Source: Casimicrobium huifangae (lineage in GTDB: Bacteria; Pseudomonadota; Gammaproteobacteria; Burkholderiales; Casimicrobiaceae). From it: a DNA stretch of 64,000 nt. The notes under the pieces are model-generated. The model was not told where the DNA came from. It ran no database searches and saw only the letters and a list, made by a program, of their open reading frames with translations. Position numbers and translations under genes: made by a program. Of the stretch, positions 60,902 through 64,000 are shown one piece after another; the stretch's first letter is position 1; every line of letters begins with the position of its first letter. The stretch lies in contig NZ_CP041352.1 of assembly GCF_009746125.1 (NCBI RefSeq), forward strand, positions 523,847 through 587,846, read 5' to 3'.

Positions 60902-61747
60902 ATGCCACCGTCTCTGCCATCAAAGTCATTTCTTCGAGGCATGGAGCTATCCAAAAAGGATATTCTCGCGCTTGATTCGAAGCTGTTTAGTGCCGAAGAG
61001 AAGAAGGCATATATCAACCTTCTCTACGGCGCCCCCGATGAATGGTCTTGGAAGCGTGACCTTGAGTCTGCTACGAGCAACCTTCGTCGTTGGAGACTAC
61101 TACTGGGCGACGAGCCAACTCCGGGTGCGTCCTATCGTGTGGCGCACGACAGATTATTGTTCCTTGCCAAGAACTATCCACCGAAGAAGGTTGGCCAAAC
61201 GGTCACAGATTTCACCGATTGGATATTTCGCCTATATGTTCCTGAGCGGGACTACAGCAGTTTGCTGCGCGGCCAACAAATCGAACGCGAAATTGCAACT
61301 CTCCGAGTTCCTGCGCCTGTTCATTCTCGCTGGAAGCTGGAGTACAACGGCATGTCTGGTACAGACAGCGAGGCGTTTGAAATTTCCACACTCAAAATCA
61401 ATGGCACGCCTCTAAGGGGGAAGCCGGATCTGGTGTTCCGAGAAAAGGGAACTAAGCGCATCCTCATCGTAGAGGTAAAGACCTCCGAGGCTGACATCCC
61501 TTCGAACGGCTGGCCCAATATGCGAGCACAACTGTGGGCCTACTCGAAGATTGACGCATGGCGCGACGCTGAAGAGATATTGCTTGTCGGCGAGGTCTGG
61601 GGTTTCAAGTACGGACTTCGTTTGCGGCAGTCTATTCGTTGGGTCAAGGGGGATCAAATACTTGAGCGAGAAAACGCGGAACTATTTGCCTGCTATAGCA
61701 ACTACTGCGAGTCTATCGGTCATGCCCACAATGCCATCGGCACCTAA
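60902..61747 (+). CDS. Cassette-borne PD-(D/E)XK nuclease-like protein (RecB/Cas4-type)
   Basis: This 281-residue protein is not recognised as a named family, but it shows the RecB/Cas4-type PD-(D/E)XK pattern. It has Asp 176 in RGKPDLVFREK, then E-V-K at about 191-193 in RILIVEVKTSE, and a Q-x3-Y motif at about 210-214 in RAQLWAYSK. An upstream helix QQIEREIATL fits the fold. Cytoplasmic. The N-terminal 110 residues are unlike known domains. Lower GC than flanking genes. Its TAA lies inside the ACCTAAC box of the attC site, the usual cassette arrangement. ATG at 60902 is used; GTG at 60893 is possible. Confidence 0.75.
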   Translation: MPPSLPSKSFLRGMELSKKDILALDSKLFSAEEKKAYINLLYGAPDEWSWKRDLESATSNLRRWRLLLGDEPTPGASYRVAHDRLLFLAKNYPPKKVGQTVTDFTDWIFRLYVPERDYSSLLRGQQIEREIATLRVPAPVHSRWKLEYNGMSGTDSEAFEISTLKINGTPLRGKPDLVFREKGTKRILIVEVKTSEADIPSNGWPNMRAQLWAYSKIDAWRDAEEILLVGEVWGFKYGLRLRQSIRWVKGDQILERENAELFACYSNYCESIGHAHNAIGT

Positions 61748-61808
61748 CCCATCGTTGCAGGAGACGCTCCGCCTATCGGCGGCGCGCCCCTGAACTCAGA
61801 CGCTAGGC
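61742..61808 (+). other. Integron-type attC recombination site
   Basis: This 67-bp imperfect palindrome starts with ACCTAAC (R'' consensus RYYYAAC, exact) and ends with GCTAGGC (R' consensus GTTRRRY, one mismatch). The internal arms GTTGCAGGAGACGCTCCGCC and GGCGGCGCGCCCCTGAAC pair with small bulges around a TATC loop, and AACTCAGACG precedes R' as in many known attC sites. The stop codon of the preceding gene lies inside R''. Size and layout fit a genuine cassette attC. No integrase gene is in the window. Confidence 0.78.
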
Positions 61809-61818
61809 ACCCGCAGAG

Positions 61819-62223
61819 GTGAAGGTCACATTTCATTTCACGTTCGAGAAGGATTGGCGAACTGCTCCGCTTGCATTCTGGGTGCATGTGCCCGTTCCTG
61901 GCACAGCCACCGAGTGCAATCCGCCAGCGCCTGAAGCAGTTCCGCGTCTGGGTTTTCGCACCCTGCGAGTTCAGTTTGAAGAGCACGAGTTGCAGTTCAG
62001 TTCCCCAGCGCAGCTAGACCATTTCATTGAGGTTTTAGCTTCGAAGCCGATGCCAACATCCAGGCAGCTTTCATCGAAACGCGGCCTTCCAGTTGGCCCC
62101 AACGGCCATCGGCTCAGCCGCCTGCCAGCCGCGCTAAAGTCTCCAGGCAAGCGAGAGAAATTGGTGCAAGTCATGCGTACAGTAAGCGCTGAAGTGTCAA
62201 GCCATGCGACTGACCGGCCATAG
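61819..62223 (+). CDS. Cassette-like hypothetical protein
   Basis: This 134-residue protein begins KVTFHFTFEKDWRTAPLAFWVHVPVPG. It has a central FGFRTL-like segment (LGFRTLRVQFEEHELQF) and a basic C-terminus (SSKRGLPVGPNGHRLSRLPAA). No signal peptide or membrane span. It starts with GTG at 61819, 11 bp after the attC site, with a weak purine-rich site, as expected for a cassette gene. I do not recognise a function. Confidence 0.6.
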   Translation: MKVTFHFTFEKDWRTAPLAFWVHVPVPGTATECNPPAPEAVPRLGFRTLRVQFEEHELQFSSPAQLDHFIEVLASKPMPTSRQLSSKRGLPVGPNGHRLSRLPAALKSPGKREKLVQVMRTVSAEVSSHATDRP

Positions 62224-62395
62224 CGGTGGATCTCCGTTGGTAGCGATTGAGCTCCAACGTTGAGCGTCACCATCTGCGCCTTGACTCAGATAGCCGCATC
62301 GCGGTTCCCGCAAACAAGACGGCGTAACAGGCATGGCGCGCCAACGGCAAACTTGATTGCACTTGCCAATTGACCCATCACAAGAAACTTCAACA
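62224..62395. other. Spacer before the acetyltransferase gene
   Basis: No gene is supported. It contains GTTGAGC (62259-62265), which fits the GTTRRRY core, inside the palindrome GCTCCAACGTTGAGC. A partner RYYYAAC box at attC distance was not found, so a second attC is not called. Confidence 0.4.
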
Positions 62396-62400
62396 GGAGC
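62396..62400 (+). promoter_or_regulatory. Shine-Dalgarno AGGAG that points to a CTG start
   Basis: AGGAG lies 4 bp before CTG at 62405 and too far (37 bp) from the first in-frame ATG at 62438. It is the only strong ribosome-binding site near the N-terminus of the acetyltransferase gene. Confidence 0.5.
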
Positions 62401-62404
62401 GCAT

Positions 62405-63043
62405 CTGAACGGCCCGAGCCCTCTGAACAAGCATCCGATGGCGGGATTTCCGCAGGTGTGCTTCATCAAGAACACCGTGACGAATCCGAACATCGTTGTT
62501 GGGGACTACACCTACTACGACGATCCGGAAGACTCGGAGAACTTTGAACGCAATGTTCTCTATCACTTTCCGTTCATTGGCGACCGTCTGGTCATCGGCA
62601 AGTTTTGTGCGATCGCGCGTGGCGCAAAGTTCATCATGAACGGCGCCAACCACAAGGTCTCTGGCATCTCCACGTATCCGTTCTATATCTTCGGCAACGG
62701 ATGGGAAAAGGTCATGCCTCAGCCTGGTGATTTGCCGTACAAAGGCGATACGGTCATCGGGAACGACGTCTGGATCGGGTATGACTGCCTGATCATGCCC
62801 GGCGTAAAGATTGGCAATGGAGCGATCATTTCGTCACGGTCTGTTGTCGTGAGCGATGTGCCACCCTACACCGTCGTCGGGGGCAACCCGGCAAAGGTAA
62901 TCAAGGAACGTTTCCCTGCCGACGTGGTGCAGGCGCTTGAGGAAATTGCCTGGTGGGACTGGCCCATCGAGAAAATTTCAAGACACCTGGCCGTGATCGT
63001 GTCCGCAGATGTTGAGGCGTTGCGAGCGTGTGTCCGCAGTTAG
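62405..63043 (+). CDS. Vat/CatB-type xenobiotic O-acetyltransferase
   Basis: This acetyltransferase of about 212 residues has the left-handed beta-helix fold. Segments NPNIVVGDYTYYDD, LYHFPFIGDRLVIGKFCAIA, FIMNGANHKVSGISTYPF (active-site His), IGNDVWIGYDCLIMPGVKIG and VVGGNPAKVIKERF match the Vat/CatB family, closest in pattern to Vat streptogramin A acetyltransferases. Acetyl-CoA-dependent modification of a drug-like hydroxyl is the family activity; the substrate here is untested. CatB-type genes are classical integron cassettes, which fits the adjacent attC. Start: CTG at 62405 aligns with Vat N-termini; ATG at 62438 or TTG at 62357 are alternatives. Confidence 0.85.
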   Translation: MNGPSPLNKHPMAGFPQVCFIKNTVTNPNIVVGDYTYYDDPEDSENFERNVLYHFPFIGDRLVIGKFCAIARGAKFIMNGANHKVSGISTYPFYIFGNGWEKVMPQPGDLPYKGDTVIGNDVWIGYDCLIMPGVKIGNGAIISSRSVVVSDVPPYTVVGGNPAKVIKERFPADVVQALEEIAWWDWPIEKISRHLAVIVSADVEALRACVRS

Positions 63044-63432
63044 GGAGACGCTGCGCGTCGGGGACTTGTTCAGCGTTTCCTGGCTGCTGATCGCAACGTC
63101 ACGGCGCAAAAGAAGTTCCGCACGTTGCGTTCACGAAGCTGCGAATCGCGATCCATGTGATGTGTTGCGCGCCGCCGGCTACGGCGTCAGTGAACGCAAG
63201 AGTGCCTTTCATGGCGAACATCGCACGCAGAAGAACCAACATGCTGTCAGTTGCGGCGTCCGAGGCGCGGTTTAGAGGCGGCTGATCTGAGTCGGTAAAG
63301 TGTAGTTCGGATGCAGCGGTATCGCCAACGCCGGTTCCGCCGATAGCGGCTCCCGATTTCATGGCGGTAGCTCACGGCCCTGCCTGTGATCGCCCTGATG
63401 GCAAACTACCCGTCCAACTCCGTGAGCCACCC
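63044..63432. other. 389-bp spacer without a supported gene
   Basis: Between the acetyltransferase and oxidoreductase genes no frame has convincing protein character. A 10-bp inverted repeat TTGCGTTCAC/GTGAACGCAA spans 63125-63199. It lacks the conserved attC boxes. The promoter of the downstream gene should lie near 63380-63430. Confidence 0.45.
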
Positions 63433-63987
63433 ATGCCCAACTACCTTTTTCTTGTCACCTCCACCCGTGAACCAGACCATCTGGGCAACAGCGAATGGCT
63501 GGCTCGCAAGGCCGCAGCCGCACTCCCGGCGACCGCGCTGCAAACCTGGCTGCATCTCGCGCACATGAGCTTGCCGCCGTTCGTCGATCTGCGGCATACC
63601 GTCGGCACCTACCCGATGCCCGAGGGCGATTTGCGTACGCTGCTGGACGCGACGATGGCTTGCACTGATCTTGTACTGGTGACGCCGGTGTACTGGTACT
63701 CGTTCCCCAGCAGCCTGAAGACTTACCTCGACCACTGGAGCGCCTGGCTGCGGGTGCCGGGCCTGGGCTTCAAGGACGCGATGGCGCGGAAGCGCATGCA
63801 TGTGATAACCACCAGCGGTGACCGCGCCAAGGCGCAGCCGATGTTCGATTCGGCGCGGCTGTGTGCGCAGTTCTGCGGCATGGCCTATGGCGGCGAACTG
63901 TGGGGCAAGGGCGGGCCGCCGAATGCAGTGCAGAGCGATGCCGCGGCCATCGCGCAGGCGGCGCAGTTTTTCAAGACAGCCGGCTGA
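63433..63987 (+). CDS. NAD(P)H-dependent FMN oxidoreductase (flavodoxin-like)
   Basis: This 184-residue flavodoxin-fold protein has the N-terminal strand YLFLVTSTREPDHLGNSEWLAR (phosphate loop), VLVTPVYWYSFPSSLKTYLDHW (flavin loop) and VITTSGDRAKAQPMFDSAR. It resembles NADPH-dependent FMN reductase/quinone reductase proteins such as YwqN. The electron acceptor is unknown. ATG at 63433 is used because upstream codons (to 63361) do not match the fold. The gene ends 14 bp before the window edge. Confidence 0.88.
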   Translation: MPNYLFLVTSTREPDHLGNSEWLARKAAAALPATALQTWLHLAHMSLPPFVDLRHTVGTYPMPEGDLRTLLDATMACTDLVLVTPVYWYSFPSSLKTYLDHWSAWLRVPGLGFKDAMARKRMHVITTSGDRAKAQPMFDSARLCAQFCGMAYGGELWGKGGPPNAVQSDAAAIAQAAQFFKTAG

Positions 63988-64000
63988 AATTCACCAGATG

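Noticed and set aside
62210-62265. Second attC site ending at GTTGAGC before the acetyltransferase gene
   Set aside because: The GTTRRRY-like box is present, but no RYYYAAC partner or paired arms were found at the right distance.
63099-63362. 87-codon minus-strand frame in the spacer after the acetyltransferase gene
   Set aside because: No ribosome-binding site or recognisable domain, and it covers an inverted repeat; not supported as a gene.

Overview
The window is about 64 kb of high-GC chromosomal DNA from a proteobacterium. Several features point to a betaproteobacterium, probably Burkholderiales-like: the cco (cbb3 oxidase) operon followed by hemN, the TPR protein-lolB-ispE-tRNA-Gln-prs-rplY order, a class I gshA, and the livHMGF and putA/Lrp arrangement. 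The genus cannot be read from the sequence. There is no rRNA, CRISPR array, transposase or integrase in the window.

Layout. 1-9.4 kb holds the microaerobic respiration locus ccoI(partial)-ccoS-ccoNOQP-ccoG-ccoH-small membrane gene-hemN. FNR-type boxes sit upstream of ccoN and of hemN. 9.4-20.7 kb holds a SafE-like membrane protein, a minus-strand VOC/membrane/thioredoxin-fold operon, hemC-hemD, a 2-hydroxyacid dehydrogenase, pdxJ-pdxA, a 2OG-Fe dioxygenase, GNAT and VOC genes, a DUF4124 protein and a LasA-like peptidase. 20.8-23.2 kb is a small lower-GC accessory patch: Nudix, a Rap1a/Tai-like secreted protein, a protein with a HEPN-type RNxxxH motif, and the remains of an XRE antitoxin. 23.2-36.1 kb holds fadD, an ABC-F (Uup) gene, mutM, TPR protein-lolB-ispE, tRNA-Gln, prs, rplY, an aldo/keto reductase and gshA. 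36.4-47.5 kb is CoA and amino-acid metabolism: acetyl-CoA hydrolase/transferase, livFGMH, putA with a divergent Lrp regulator, and livJ. 47.6-60.5 kb holds a HAD hydrolase, a GGDEF protein, SDR and CoA-transferase genes, purEK, slt, an NDUFA9-like epimerase, an esterase, a TSUP permease and a large multidomain glycosyltransferase-like protein. 60.5-63.1 kb is a second accessory island with an integron-type attC site, a RecB/Cas4-like nuclease gene, a cassette-like hypothetical gene and a Vat-type acetyltransferase. The window closes with an NAD(P)H-dependent oxidoreductase.

How the genes work together. The cco genes encode the high-affinity oxidase (N, O, Q, P) and its copper loading and assembly factors (I, S, G, H). 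hemN supplies haem under low oxygen, and hemC/hemD supply the earlier tetrapyrrole steps. liv, putA and Lrp form an amino-acid uptake and catabolism block.

The most unusual structure lies outside the genes. (i) Four 115-117 bp intergenic inverted-repeat elements are scattered at 14.2, 25.1, 45.9 and 56.1 kb. (ii) A second palindromic repeat of about 92 bp occurs twice (27.1 and 58.0 kb). (iii) A REP-like palindrome sits in frame inside putA, and a 26-bp repeat sits in frame inside the glycosyltransferase-like gene. (iv) An attC site is present with no integrase in view.
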